Source: Bog-473 sp963751335 (GTDB taxonomy: Bacteria; Actinomycetota; Acidimicrobiia; Acidimicrobiales; RAAP-2). From it: a DNA stretch of 64,000 nucleotides. Under the pieces are notes generated by a model. It worked only from the letters and a program-made list of their open reading frames with translations, did no database searches and was not told where the DNA came from. Location: contig CAVVUB010000004.1 in assembly GCA_963751335.1 (NCBI GenBank), positions 124,001 to 188,000 on the forward strand, in the 5' to 3' direction. Made by a program: the position numbers and the translations under genes. Below, piece after piece: positions 44,650-54,032 of this stretch (the stretch's first letter is position 1; each line of letters opens with the position of its first letter).

Positions 44650-46602
44650 ATGAACATGCGCATGACCGGAGGATCCATTGCGGCTTGCCTGGCCGCTTCA
44701 CTCGTGCTTGTAACTGGAGGGATCACCACTGTCGCTCCAGCGTCACCGGCCGGTGCCTCGCCCTTGACGCTCTATGTCAGCACGACCGGTACGAACACGA
44801 GCAACAACTGCCAGACCTCTTCCAAACCCTGTGCCACCGTTTCCTACGCAGTATCGCAGGCGGCCTCGGGCGACACGATCCAGGTGGCCGCAGGAACGTA
44901 CCACGACATTGTGGCCATAGCTCCTCCCTTGACCAACATCACAATCGAGGGAGCAGGCGACGCCAGCACGACGATCGATGGACTCTCGACGAGTGCTCAG
45001 ATTGGGAGCGTATTCGCGATCGAGCAAAACTCGAATGCGACCATCGAGAACCTCACCATTGCGAATGGCGAGGGTGTGTTGTTCACGAGCCAGAACGTCA
45101 GCACGACGTACGGGAATGGCGTCTTCGTTTCGCTTGGTGGGTCAGCGACCCTGAGCAATGACATCATCACCGACAGCACCGACACGAGGCAGGTCGTCGA
45201 CGATGGGGGAGCGGTCTACAACGGTGGCACCGTGACCATGACCAACGACACAGTCTCGAACAACGGAGGAACGTCCGGAATGTACGACGGCGGAGGCATC
45301 TTCACCGCTGTGGGCACCTCGACGACGCTGACGGACGTGACCCTTTCGGGCAATGTGGCGGCGGACGCTGGTGGTGCCATCTACAACGCCGGTTCGACAA
45401 CCTTGAACGACGACACCCTCTCGGCGAACTTGGTCGAGTTCACGGAGCTCGGGAACAATGCAGGCGGCGGTGTGTATAACGACAACGGCACGGTCAACAT
45501 GAACGCCGACACTCTCGTCAAGAACGAATCCGGCACGGGCAATGCCGTGTCCTCCAACAGCGGCACGACCACGAATCTGGCCGGAACAATTTTCAATGGC
45601 GAGGCTGGATTCGAATGCTCGATCACGAGTGGATCGACGTGGAACGACGACGGGCACAACCTGAGTGACGACAACACCTGTGGTTTCACGAAGGCTTCGA
45701 GTCTCGCCAACACGAATGCGAATCTGGGAGCGCTGAGCTCAAACGGCGGCCCAACGCAGACGTTTCTCCCCAATACCGGAAGTCCCGCAATCGACACAAT
45801 TCCAAATCCCACCACGGCGGCCGATGGGTTTTCCCTGTGTCCGGGTACGGACCAGCGGGGAGTGGCCCGCCCCCAAGGAACTTCGTGCGACATCGGTTCG
45901 GTGGAGAGGCAGGAAGGCGCCGCCGGCTACAAGGCAGCCGTGAAGGCCTCGGATCCGCTGGCCTATTGGCAACTCAACGAGCCAACGGGGTCGAATAAAG
46001 CGGCCGACTCGAGCGGGAACGGGAACACCGGGACATATCTCAACGGCCCGAAGCTGGGCGGGAGCGGCCCCTTCAGCGGGGCGACGTCGGTAAAGTTCAA
46101 CGGCAAGGACCACGCCGAGGTGGCTTTCACACCACCGAAGGGATCGAACCCCGTGACCGGTGCCTTCAGTGTGGAGGCCTGGGTGCAGGCGAGCGGCAAG
46201 GCTCTCGACGCGGCACGGACCATCGTCTCGTCTCGGACCCCCAAGGCCGAATTCAGCTTCGACTTCAGTTTGGCCCCGGGCGAACTCCATGCCGATGTGG
46301 GGGACGGAAATGCGTGGCTCACCAATGCCTCTATCTCGTACAATTGGGCGATCGGGACCTGGTACGACCTGGTGGTCACCGTCACCGGCAGCACGGTTAC
46401 GTACTACGTCGACGGAAATCAGGTCGGCACGGCCGCTTTTACGGGCAGCCCCCTGTACATGGATCACAAGCACGTCTTCCAAATCGGTGATTCCACCCGC
46501 TATACAACCGGAGAGTTCGACGGCAGCATCGCCCAGGTCTCCATCTACAACCAGGCGCTGACATCGTCCCAGGTCGCCACCCACTGGGCGGCCGCCGGGT
46601 AA
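44650..46602 (+). CDS. exported parallel beta-helix protein with C-terminal LamG/laminin-G-like domain
   Basis: The 650-residue product has a signal peptide (first about 37 residues, ending GASP), then a right-handed beta-helix of pectate-lyase type rich in GGAVYNGGTVTMTNDTVSNN-like turns (about 40-350). A short cysteine-bearing choice-of-anchor-like segment (CPGTDQRGVARPQG) comes next, and a C-terminal concanavalin-like LamG domain (about 430-650) with DPLAYWQLNEPTGSNKAADS and GEFDGSIAQVSIYNQALTSS. It should bind or act on a polysaccharide at the cell surface or outside. No catalytic residues of a lyase are evident, so adhesion is as likely as catalysis. It lies alone between two large spacers. 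Confidence 0.82.
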   Translation: MNMRMTGGSIAACLAASLVLVTGGITTVAPASPAGASPLTLYVSTTGTNTSNNCQTSSKPCATVSYAVSQAASGDTIQVAAGTYHDIVAIAPPLTNITIEGAGDASTTIDGLSTSAQIGSVFAIEQNSNATIENLTIANGEGVLFTSQNVSTTYGNGVFVSLGGSATLSNDIITDSTDTRQVVDDGGAVYNGGTVTMTNDTVSNNGGTSGMYDGGGIFTAVGTSTTLTDVTLSGNVAADAGGAIYNAGSTTLNDDTLSANLVEFTELGNNAGGGVYNDNGTVNMNADTLVKNESGTGNAVSSNSGTTTNLAGTIFNGEAGFECSITSGSTWNDDGHNLSDDNTCGFTKASSLANTNANLGALSSNGGPTQTFLPNTGSPAIDTIPNPTTAADGFSLCPGTDQRGVARPQGTSCDIGSVERQEGAAGYKAAVKASDPLAYWQLNEPTGSNKAADSSGNGNTGTYLNGPKLGGSGPFSGATSVKFNGKDHAEVAFTPPKGSNPVTGAFSVEAWVQASGKALDAARTIVSSRTPKAEFSFDFSLAPGELHADVGDGNAWLTNASISYNWAIGTWYDLVVTVTGSTVTYYVDGNQVGTAAFTGSPLYMDHKHVFQIGDSTRYTTGEFDGSIAQVSIYNQALTSSQVATHWAAAG

Positions 46603-47379
46603 GAAGTTCACGCCCGCTTGAGCCCAATCAGCCGACAAAGACATTTCCTGAACCCAGTCATACCGTTGCCAGTCCAGGCGTAGGGGTCGATCTGGTGTCG
46701 CAGCACACCAACCGATCACCCTCGGGGCTCGGCGTTTCCATCCGCCTCGGGGACCGGGACCGCCATGCTCATGTCTCTGCAGGTATCGCAGCTGGTCGAG
46801 CAGATGGCTTACAACAAGGCGGGCTGATCGCCATGCCTGACCAGGTATTTCCTGGTTGTGGAGAGGCGTAGGTGACGAAGCTGTCTGATCTGAATTTTTG
46901 TTTCGGATGCCGCCCAGAGGGTGGGCGGACCCTGGAGGCTGGTTCGCCAACTCGGGTGGGACTCAGGTTCCGAGACGCTAGGGCTGATTGATGCAAGGGT
47001 CGCAGTTCTCTTGGTTGGGAGTCGCTGCCTGCACGTGTCTCAGAGGACAACATGAATCGTGACGTATCAAGAGGGACCGACTACAACTCCACAACTCGAA
47101 TGGAAGTTGCCATGATCGGAATACGTGTTTGCCGGTGACCGCCTCCCTCGATAGGTCGCCGCGCCGAGCAAGTCTCCTTCCTCTTTGGCACCCTTGGCGT
47201 CCTCGGGTATCTCCCGCTCAGCGCTCCCGCGCTGAATGTCCGAGTCGTTGGCGATCTATTCAGCACGGTTGCTCTCGGTCCGTCGACTCCTCGTCGTGCC
47301 TTGGCGCGCCGCCCGCCGCTCGCCATCAGCGGACCGCACCAGGCGAAACCGCTAGGAAGCACGACCCGATCCGTTGACA
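46603..47379. other. intergenic region between exported-protein genes
   Basis: About 780 bases carry no supported gene. A short perfect hairpin (CCGCCCA/TGGGCGG, 46910-46928) stands in the middle; a T-rich stretch precedes rather than follows it, so it is not a canonical terminator in either direction. A TTGACA directly before the ATG at 47380 is too close to be its promoter. Confidence 0.35.
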
Positions 47380-50220
47380 ATGCATACTTCGAGGCTGCAG
47401 ACAACACGGTCGCTCTTCTTACGAGCGTTCATCCTCGGAGCTCTCATAACCTCACTCCTCGTGGTGGCGACGCCGCACAGAGCAGTCGCTGCCACCTCCG
47501 CCTCGGACAACTTCAACAGGGCAAATGGAAGCCTCGGGGCAGGTTGGACCGATATGACCGAGGGCGGAGAACAGGGACTGGCGATCTCCAATGACGCCGT
47601 GATCGGTACCGAGGTGAGCGGAACCTCCGGTGACATCCGCACCGGAGAGGTCTATACGAGCGATCAGTTCTCCCAGATCCAGGTCACCTCTACTCAATAC
47701 ACCGGCGGAGAGTGGATCGGTCCAGCGGTGAGAGCCCAGAACGGTGGTCAGGACCTCTATCTGGGCATCTATTGGTGGAACTACGGCAACCCAGAGCTGG
47801 GGCTGTACGTGGAGAGGGATGGCGGGTTCACGCAGCTCGGCTCCTTCTACGCATCCGGACCCTTGGCAGCCGGCACAGAGTTGACCCTGAGCGCGATAGG
47901 TTCCGCACTCTCGTTCTCTGAGAACGGTGTCGTGGAGATAACGGCCACTGATTCCAGCTTGACTGGTGGTGCTCCGGGCATCGTGGCGGCCTTCGGCGCG
48001 GCGAGCGCTGACAACTGGCTCGGCGGGAACGCTACCGTCGGCGGCGCCTATTCGATCGGAGGCAGCGTCTCGGGGCTTGCGGGGACGGTCGTCCTCGAGA
48101 ACAACGGCGGGGACGATCTGAGCATCAGTGCCAACGGCGCGTTCAGTTTCAGTCCCCCCATAGCCCAGGGCGCCCCCTACGCCGTCACCGTCGCGACCGA
48201 ACCTCCCGGTCAAACCTGCACTGTCGCCAACGGATCCGGCGTCGTGGGTTTCTCCGGAGTCAGCAACGTCGCTGTCACCTGTGGCAGCAGTGCATTTTTT
48301 GTTCAATACGTAAGCACCGACGCCAACAACGTGCAGACCTACTCGGTGACCTCCGCAGCCAACGGACCCGGTGCACAGACCTTTCGCGTCTTACAGCCCA
48401 GTCACCCCGCGGCTGGGATGGCGCACAACTTCATCTACGTCCTCCCGGTCGAGGCCGGGCTGGGCACCACCTTCGGCGACGGGCTCAATACGTTGCAGGG
48501 TCTCGATGCCGAGGACCAGTACAACCTGACCATCATCGAGCCCACCTTCGCCATCGACCCTTGGTACGCGGACAATCCGACCACCGCAGGTGAGCAGTAC
48601 GAGACCTTCATGACGGAGTTGCAGCCCTGGGTGAACGCCAACCTCAGCACCTCCGGCACCGAGCAGAGTTGGTTGATCGGGTTTTCCAAATCGGGCCTCG
48701 GGGCCGAGGACCTCATCCTGAAGCATCCCGACCTGTTCACCCTGGCCGCCGCCTGGGACTTCCCCGCAGATATGTCGTCCTACGACTTGTACGGACCGAC
48801 CTCCACCGCCAACTACGGGACCGACGCCAACTTCCAGGCCAACTACCGCCTGACCCAGGCGTTCGTCGACGCTCACAAGTCGCCATTCCAAACCAACAAC
48901 AGGATCTGGGTCGGCGGGTACAATGCCTTCCAGACCGACATCTCGGATTATGACGCCCTCTTGACGTCGGAGGGGATCCTCCACACCACTGGCCCGTCAG
49001 TGCTGATGAATCACAGCTGGGACGGCGGATGGGTGCCCGAGGCGGTGGCAGCCCTCCACCAGGACAGCATCCAGATCGCGGGTGACGGTACCACCGACAC
49101 GATCACATTCAACTCAGAGGGCGGCACCCCCACGCCCGGCAACCTGAGCGGCCCCGACGGCACCACCGTCTCCTTGCCGGCAGCTCCGACGCTGGCCGGC
49201 TATAGCTTCACCGGCTGGTTCGCCGCCCCGAGCGGGGGGACGGCGCTCAGTTCGCCCTACACGCTCAGCGGCTCGGTCACCCTCTACGCGCAGTGGATCC
49301 AAAACGCCACCGATGACTACTCCTACGCCGCCGGCACCGGCAGCGGCAGCGTCCCGGCCTCGGGCAACGGCCTCGATGGCACCACCATCACCTTGGGCAG
49401 CGCCAGCGGCCTGAGCGAGGCGGGCTACACCTTCGCCGGCTGGAACGACGGCACCACCACGTACCCGGCTGGTGCCACCTACACGCTCTCAAGCCACGGC
49501 GCGCCCATCATCTTCGCCGCCCAGTGGACGGCGAATGCCACCGACACCGTCACGTTCAACTCCGAAGGCGGCACCCCCACGCCCGGCAACCTGAGCGGCC
49601 TCGATGGCACCACGATCACCCTGCCGGCAGCTCCGACGCTGGCCGGCTATAGCTTCACCGGCTGGTTTGCCGCCCCGAGCGGGGGGACGGAGCTCAGTTC
49701 GCCCTACACGCTCAGCGGCTCGGTCACCCTCTACGCTCAGTGGGTCACCAACTACAGCTGTGCAGTCAACGGGAGCACCGTACCGGTTTCAGTACAAGTT
49801 TCGGGAACTGCCGTGATCGCCAGCGGGAAGATAAAGCTGACGAACGTGGTGTTCTCAATCACGAACTGGTTTGGAACGAAGGCAACGTTCAAGAACATCG
49901 AGGTCCACGTTGCCGATCCGAACAATACGAGTGCGCCCTACAAGGCCAACTCTGCGACGATCGCTACGACACCCAAGGGGTGGACTGTCGGCCATGGATC
50001 GAATTTGTACGCCCTACACGCTGGGAAGGTGACAGTTGCGAGCGGATCGAACCTCACAACCGCTGCGTTTGGAGCGAAATACTCAGATCTAGGACCGGTG
50101 AGCACGGTCATCTCGTTTCAACCGAGGTCGTTGACATTTACTCTCAAGTCACCGATCGTGGCGACGGCGTCGTGCATGCCAGCTGCACCGTTCCAAACCT
50201 TCGCTCAGGTCAAGGAGTAG
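47380..50220 (+). CDS. large exported esterase-like protein with InlB-type repeats
   Basis: The 946-residue protein starts with a signal peptide (FILGALITSLLVVATPHRAV). A concanavalin-like domain (about 40-215, SDNFNRANGSLGAGWTDM) follows, then an Ig-like domain (GSVSGLAGTVVLENNGGDDL). An alpha/beta-hydrolase/esterase-D-like domain (about 315-570) has VLPVEAGLGTTFGDGLNTLQ and a nucleophile elbow WLIGFSKSGLG. Three InlB/Flg_new repeats (about 570-790) with AGYSFTGWFAAPSGGT follow, and a C-terminal beta domain. The order suggests a secreted enzyme held on the surface by repeat domains. ATG 47380 is preferred to TTG 47374. The substrate is unknown, and the catalytic acid/His were not located with certainty. 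Confidence 0.78.
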   Translation: MHTSRLQTTRSLFLRAFILGALITSLLVVATPHRAVAATSASDNFNRANGSLGAGWTDMTEGGEQGLAISNDAVIGTEVSGTSGDIRTGEVYTSDQFSQIQVTSTQYTGGEWIGPAVRAQNGGQDLYLGIYWWNYGNPELGLYVERDGGFTQLGSFYASGPLAAGTELTLSAIGSALSFSENGVVEITATDSSLTGGAPGIVAAFGAASADNWLGGNATVGGAYSIGGSVSGLAGTVVLENNGGDDLSISANGAFSFSPPIAQGAPYAVTVATEPPGQTCTVANGSGVVGFSGVSNVAVTCGSSAFFVQYVSTDANNVQTYSVTSAANGPGAQTFRVLQPSHPAAGMAHNFIYVLPVEAGLGTTFGDGLNTLQGLDAEDQYNLTIIEPTFAIDPWYADNPTTAGEQYETFMTELQPWVNANLSTSGTEQSWLIGFSKSGLGAEDLILKHPDLFTLAAAWDFPADMSSYDLYGPTSTANYGTDANFQANYRLTQAFVDAHKSPFQTNNRIWVGGYNAFQTDISDYDALLTSEGILHTTGPSVLMNHSWDGGWVPEAVAALHQDSIQIAGDGTTDTITFNSEGGTPTPGNLSGPDGTTVSLPAAPTLAGYSFTGWFAAPSGGTALSSPYTLSGSVTLYAQWIQNATDDYSYAAGTGSGSVPASGNGLDGTTITLGSASGLSEAGYTFAGWNDGTTTYPAGATYTLSSHGAPIIFAAQWTANATDTVTFNSEGGTPTPGNLSGLDGTTITLPAAPTLAGYSFTGWFAAPSGGTELSSPYTLSGSVTLYAQWVTNYSCAVNGSTVPVSVQVSGTAVIASGKIKLTNVVFSITNWFGTKATFKNIEVHVADPNNTSAPYKANSATIATTPKGWTVGHGSNLYALHAGKVTVASGSNLTTAAFGAKYSDLGPVSTVISFQPRSLTFTLKSPIVATASCMPAAPFQTFAQVKE
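49093..49296 (+). repeat. 204-bp in-gene repeat, copy 1
   Basis: This segment encodes one InlB-type repeat (TFNSEGGTPTPGNLSG to SVTLYAQW). It is nearly identical at the DNA level to 49540-49743, 447 bases downstream, while the repeat between them has diverged. This indicates recent duplication or gene conversion of the outer units. Confidence 0.88.
49540..49743 (+). repeat. 204-bp in-gene repeat, copy 2
   Basis: The second copy of the InlB-type unit differs from copy 1 at only a handful of positions (for example LSGLDGTTIT against LSGPDGTTVS). The high DNA identity could allow slippage or recombination and thus length variation of the surface protein. Confidence 0.88.
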
Positions 50221-50797
50221 CGGGCCGGATCTGAAGTTCGCGGGATGACGAGCTGATCGGAGCCCTTCGGATAAGTCAATCTGGGCGGCGCCGTGACGCC
50301 CATGAATCATTGGCTACAGGGGAGGGGTTTCCTTCAACTAGCCGAGCGCCGAGCACACTCCATGACAACGTCGAGACCATGGGACGTCTGTCTGAAGTAC
50401 CAACTGATCGGCGCACCCCCACAAGAGGAACATCCCGGGCCATGCCACGCACAGCAAAGGATCTGGAACGGGTCGTTCCCGTTTACTGGAGGCCGACAAG
50501 ACCGATGGCCAGGGCGCTCAGGGAAGCGGTGACGAACCGGTTTGTCATTGTCAGGGCACCGTCCGAGGGCATCGTGGAATTTCTGCAAATGCGGCGCAAA
50601 TCATCAGCGAAGGTTCTGTTGTCGTCTGACTCCTGTATCCGTGATGCTCATCTCTTCTCCCGCGGTGCGACCTGGAACGGCCGTCCAGATGTAGCGGCCG
50701 GCATCAAGAAACAAGGCAAGCATCTGCTCTGATAGCGCCGTGCTCAGTCGATGTGGGACTAAGTCAGCCAAAAAGAGCAGGTAGGGTTACTTTTTCC
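50221..50797. other. intergenic region upstream of the tRNA gene
   Basis: About 580 bases hold no supported gene. A 140-codon frame at 50310-50732 has no ribosome site or similarity and is probably spurious. The tRNA promoter should lie just before 50798; the TTACTTTTT stretch at about 50787-50795 is the only A/T-rich part. Confidence 0.35.
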
Positions 50798-50871
50798 GGG
50801 CGCTTAGCTCAGATGGCTAGAGCAGCTGGCTTACAACCAGCAGGTCGGGGGTTCGAGTCCCTCAGCGCCCA
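50798..50871 (+). tRNA. tRNA-Val, anticodon TAC
   Basis: The cloverleaf is complete: acceptor GGGCGCT/AGCGCCC, D arm with AGCTCAGATGGCTAGAGC, anticodon stem GCTGG/CCAGC around the loop CTTACAA (anticodon TAC, reading GUA), and a T arm GGTTCGAGTCC. The discriminator is A; CCA is not encoded. The gene stands alone. No integrase or attachment-site repeat is visible next to it. Confidence 0.95.
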
Positions 50872-51049
50872 CTCGGTGAAGGCGAGCGGACCGCAAGCGG
50901 GCGGACCCAAAGCGACGCGGCCATCGGGAACGGGGAGGGCGGGGCGCCGGGACGGGGCTTTAGCGAGGGTGCCGCACCCAGCCGGAACAAGATGCCCCCC
51001 CGGCACGACAGGGATTGCCCGGTTGAGCGTTTCACGCCGCGTGTCGCTT

Positions 51050-51718
51050 TCAGGTGCCCACTAAGAAAAGACCGATGTCGTCCATGAAGGCGTCGTTGTA
51101 CGTCGTCCCGCTGATACGGTCGAAAATGAGTTGCACGTACGCGCTGCGAGCACCCTTCGGCACTGCAGCGGATTCCGATTGCTTCACGAGCTCGGTCACG
51201 CCGCCCCGCTCTGCCTCGGTGACAGGCCCGAGGGTCACAGAAGTCCCGATGAGGAAGCCCATCTTGTTCTTGAAGTCCACTTCCACGAAGGCCTCATCGG
51301 TCGACGTGCCCGACCCTCCGAGCCATCCTTGGAGTTTGGCTGTCACGTGGCCGCCCTTGATGGCGGAGACATAAGAGGAGAGGTTCACCGTCTGGGTCGC
51401 GACGATGGAGTCATTCGGATCGCCCGGTCCTCCTGCGAAGAAGTTGAGCTTATGGTTCTTGGGTAGACCTGGCGACGTTGCTTTGAGGAAGCCACCGCCG
51501 GTCGCTCCATATTTGACGGCGGTGAATGACGTTCCATTGGAATCGGTCCAATCGGGCACCGTGACCACGCCACCGTTACTGCTGCCGGTTCCCGCCTCAG
51601 CGGTGCCGTTCAGAATCAGAGTTTTTGTCGTTGCCGCACCCGCAGGGACGGCGCCGGCGGCGCCGACTCCCAGTGTTGCAACGAGTCCCGCCAGTGAAAT
51701 GATCGCAAAACGCTTCAT
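51050..51718 (-). CDS. secreted hypothetical protein, beta-sandwich type
   Basis: The 222-residue product has a signal peptide (RFAIISLAGLVATLGVGAAG, cleavage near AGA-AT) and a mature domain rich in beta-strands: LILNGTAEAGTGSSNGGVVT, GGPGDPNDSIVATQTVNLSS and a terminal SAYVQLIFDRISGTTYNDAF then MDDIGLFL. This layout resembles carbohydrate-binding or galactose-binding-like modules that end in an aspartate-rich calcium-site strand, though no ligand residues can be named. An AGGTGG ribosome site precedes the ATG. Function is unknown. Confidence 0.72.
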   Translation of the reverse strand: MKRFAIISLAGLVATLGVGAAGAVPAGAATTKTLILNGTAEAGTGSSNGGVVTVPDWTDSNGTSFTAVKYGATGGGFLKATSPGLPKNHKLNFFAGGPGDPNDSIVATQTVNLSSYVSAIKGGHVTAKLQGWLGGSGTSTDEAFVEVDFKNKMGFLIGTSVTLGPVTEAERGGVTELVKQSESAAVPKGARSAYVQLIFDRISGTTYNDAFMDDIGLFLVGT

Positions 51719-52474
51719 CGTCCACCTCCCGCCTTAGCCAACCGCACCATGCTATCCACGAGCGAAAATGTGACGCTCCTGAGTAGTCGAGGTTCAAGAC
51801 CCATGCTCGCTGACCTGTACTTATGCCGTGGCTTACGCTTTGCGTCTCGGCCACTGTTGACCGGCTGTCCCTTTTTCGTCCAGATCGCCTGATTCGGGCG
51901 GGTTCGCGACTTTCGAGGTCGTCCGTCGGGGCGCGGGAGTGTTACGTTCTTCCTCGTCAGCCACACATTCGAGTGTCTCGGGTGGGTATGAAGGCCATCC
52001 CACAAGGCCCACTGGACCGGATGGAAAACCCCCTAGCCGCTTCCAATTGCCGCTGAGCCCGCTTCCGAGCCGGAAATTGCCGTACCCGTCTTCCGCGCAG
52101 CTCAGGCGTCTGATGGAAGTCGGCCGCTATGCACAGGTCACGCGAACGTGCCGGTGATTGGTGACCTACTCCCCACAGTCACGACAGTTCCAGACGGATC
52201 CGGACCTTTGCCGAAACCCGTTGGCGACCAATCGTGTACTTGCGTTGCGAGCGGCCGACTTGCGTGTCTTCACCACGTCCTTAGCGGCGTTCTCCGCGTG
52301 GGCACTCGTTGAGTTGAGTCGGGTCGACGGCGATACCCAGGTGGACTTGCCGCGCAGGCCCGCGATCAACTTGTCATCCCAGCGAACCATACTGGCGGTG
52401 ATGTAGCGCTCTCGCGAGACCTCGGCTCCGTGGCAGCGTCGACGTAAAGATCGGCGACCTTGGAAATTGCTCGA
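51719..52474. other. long spacer without a supported gene
   Basis: About 755 bases follow the secreted-protein start. A 74-codon minus-strand frame (52166-52390) contains a KSAARNAS stretch and ends near a CRDCGE pair of cysteines, reminiscent of a fragment of a DNA-binding or transposase-like protein, but nothing decisive is seen. Otherwise no gene or RNA is recognised. Confidence 0.35.
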
Positions 52475-54031
52475 TTAGCCGACCGATGTCTTCTGACTCG
52501 TCGACGTACTCGTCAAGGTCGCTCCCAACGGAGGCGAAGAGCGAAGGTCCTGGTCCGCCGCCGACGTCCGCCGCGGCAGCACCGGGGCGTCGCGTCCGGT
52601 CGACCCCGCCTCGTGGTACTCCTCCTCGACGTTGACCGTCCACACGTCGTGGTCGGCTCCGAAGATGTTGTCGACCGTCAGCATCGCGGTGTACATGGAG
52701 TGATCCTGGTTGTTGTACTTGTGCATGCCGTTGCGGCCCACCGGGTGGATGTTGGGGGCCTCGGCCTCGATCCACTTGCGGATCGTGTTGACGTTGTCCT
52801 TGTAGGCGAAGTCGTAGTACGGGTACGCCTTGGGCACGCGCACGACGTAGCCGTGCTCCACGTCGCCGGGGGCGGCCAGGCCGAGCGAGATCAGCTCCTT
52901 GGTGGCCAGCGTGATGAGGTCGTCGTCGGGCGTGTTCCACATGGCATCGCCCTCGAAGACGAAGTACTCGAGGCCGAGGCAGGTGCGCCCGTCCTTGACC
53001 AGGTAGGGCGACCAGGAGCCGTAGTTCTGGATGCGCCCGACCTCGACGTCGGTGGCGTGGATGTAGATCCAGTTGTCGGGGAAGCTGCGCGACTCGGGCA
53101 CGACGAGCGCGACGGTGAGGTAGTCGCGGTAGTGCAGGTCGTCGGCCGCCGCCGTCACCTCGAGCGGAGGAGGTGGCGTGATGGTGCGCACCAGCTCGCG
53201 CATGGGCATGGTCGAGATCACGTGCGAGGCGGCGACGGTCTGCTCGGTCCCGTCCTGCGTGTAGGTGACCGAGCGGGCGCGCCCACCGACCACGTTGATG
53301 CCGGTCAGCCGGGCCGACATCTCCAGGGTTCCCCCGGCGGCCTGCACCTTCTCGGCGCAGACCTCCCACATCATGCCGGGCCCGAACTTGGGGTACTGGA
53401 ACTCCTCGATGAGGGTCGTGATCTCGGTCTGGCCCCGCTTGGGCAGGATGGCATTGAGCACCGCCTTGCCCAGATCGAGGTTCTTGACCCGCTGGGCGGC
53501 CCAGTCGGCCGGCATGTCGGCCACCTGGACGCCCCACACCTTCTCGGTGTAGGTCTTGAAGAAGGTGCGGTAGAGGCGCCACCCGAAGCGGGCAACGAGC
53601 CAGTTCTCGTAGTTGGACTCGTCCTCGGGCGGGCGGATCCGGGCCCACAGGTAGGAGAACCCGCACAGGATGGCCTCCCAGAGGCCCAGGTTCCTCAGGG
53701 CGTTGAGCGCCTTGAGGGGGTAGTCGTAGAACTTGCCCTGGTAGTAGATCCGGCTCATGCGGGGGCGCAGCATGAAGTCGCCCTCGGGCAGGATCTCGTG
53801 CCAGAGCGCTTCCACCTCGGGCACCTTGGTGAAGAAGCGGTGACCGCCCAGGTCGAAGCGCCAGCCGTTCCGCTCCACCGTGCGGCTGATCCCGCCGACG
53901 ACGTCGTCCGCCTCGAGCACGAGGGGGTGCGCTCCCTGTTTGGTGAGCAGGTAGGCGGCGGTGAGGCCACCGGGGCCCGCGCCCGCGATGACGACGGGTG
54001 CCTGAGCGGGGTCGGACGTGGTATTGAGCAC
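52475..54031 (-). CDS. FAD-dependent oxidoreductase, UDP-galactopyranose-mutase/protoporphyrinogen-oxidase-like
   Basis: The 518-residue flavoprotein starts with a FAD Rossmann motif (VVIAGAGPGGLTAAYLLTKQ) and ADDVVGGISRTVERNGWRFD then LGGHRFFTK, typical of the COG1232 family that includes UDP-galactopyranose-mutase-like proteins in polysaccharide loci. It continues with WLVARFGWRLYRTFFKTYTE and a C-terminal NGMHKYNNQDHSMYTAMLTV. The start is GTG 54031 with an AAGGAGG ribosome site nine bases upstream. The neighbouring GT-C-like gene and the hexapeptide acyltransferase suggest a role in cell-surface glycan or sugar-nucleotide chemistry. The reaction is unproven. Confidence 0.85.
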   Translation of the reverse strand: MLNTTSDPAQAPVVIAGAGPGGLTAAYLLTKQGAHPLVLEADDVVGGISRTVERNGWRFDLGGHRFFTKVPEVEALWHEILPEGDFMLRPRMSRIYYQGKFYDYPLKALNALRNLGLWEAILCGFSYLWARIRPPEDESNYENWLVARFGWRLYRTFFKTYTEKVWGVQVADMPADWAAQRVKNLDLGKAVLNAILPKRGQTEITTLIEEFQYPKFGPGMMWEVCAEKVQAAGGTLEMSARLTGINVVGGRARSVTYTQDGTEQTVAASHVISTMPMRELVRTITPPPPLEVTAAADDLHYRDYLTVALVVPESRSFPDNWIYIHATDVEVGRIQNYGSWSPYLVKDGRTCLGLEYFVFEGDAMWNTPDDDLITLATKELISLGLAAPGDVEHGYVVRVPKAYPYYDFAYKDNVNTIRKWIEAEAPNIHPVGRNGMHKYNNQDHSMYTAMLTVDNIFGADHDVWTVNVEEEYHEAGSTGRDAPVLPRRTSAADQDLRSSPPLGATLTSTSTSQKTSVG

Positions 54032-54032
54032 C

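Noticed and set aside
47374..47379. TTGACA as promoter of the esterase-like gene
   Set aside because: It lies directly against the start codon, so no -10 box or transcript start fits.
50310..50732. 140-codon plus-strand frame before the tRNA gene
   Set aside because: No ribosome site or family signature; a competing minus-strand frame is equally open.
50798..50871. tRNA-Val as an integration site of a genomic island
   Set aside because: No integrase gene and no direct repeat of the tRNA 3' end could be seen nearby.
52166..52390. Possible transposase fragment
   Set aside because: The KSAARNAS stretch and two cysteines are suggestive, but no catalytic motif or terminal repeat was found.
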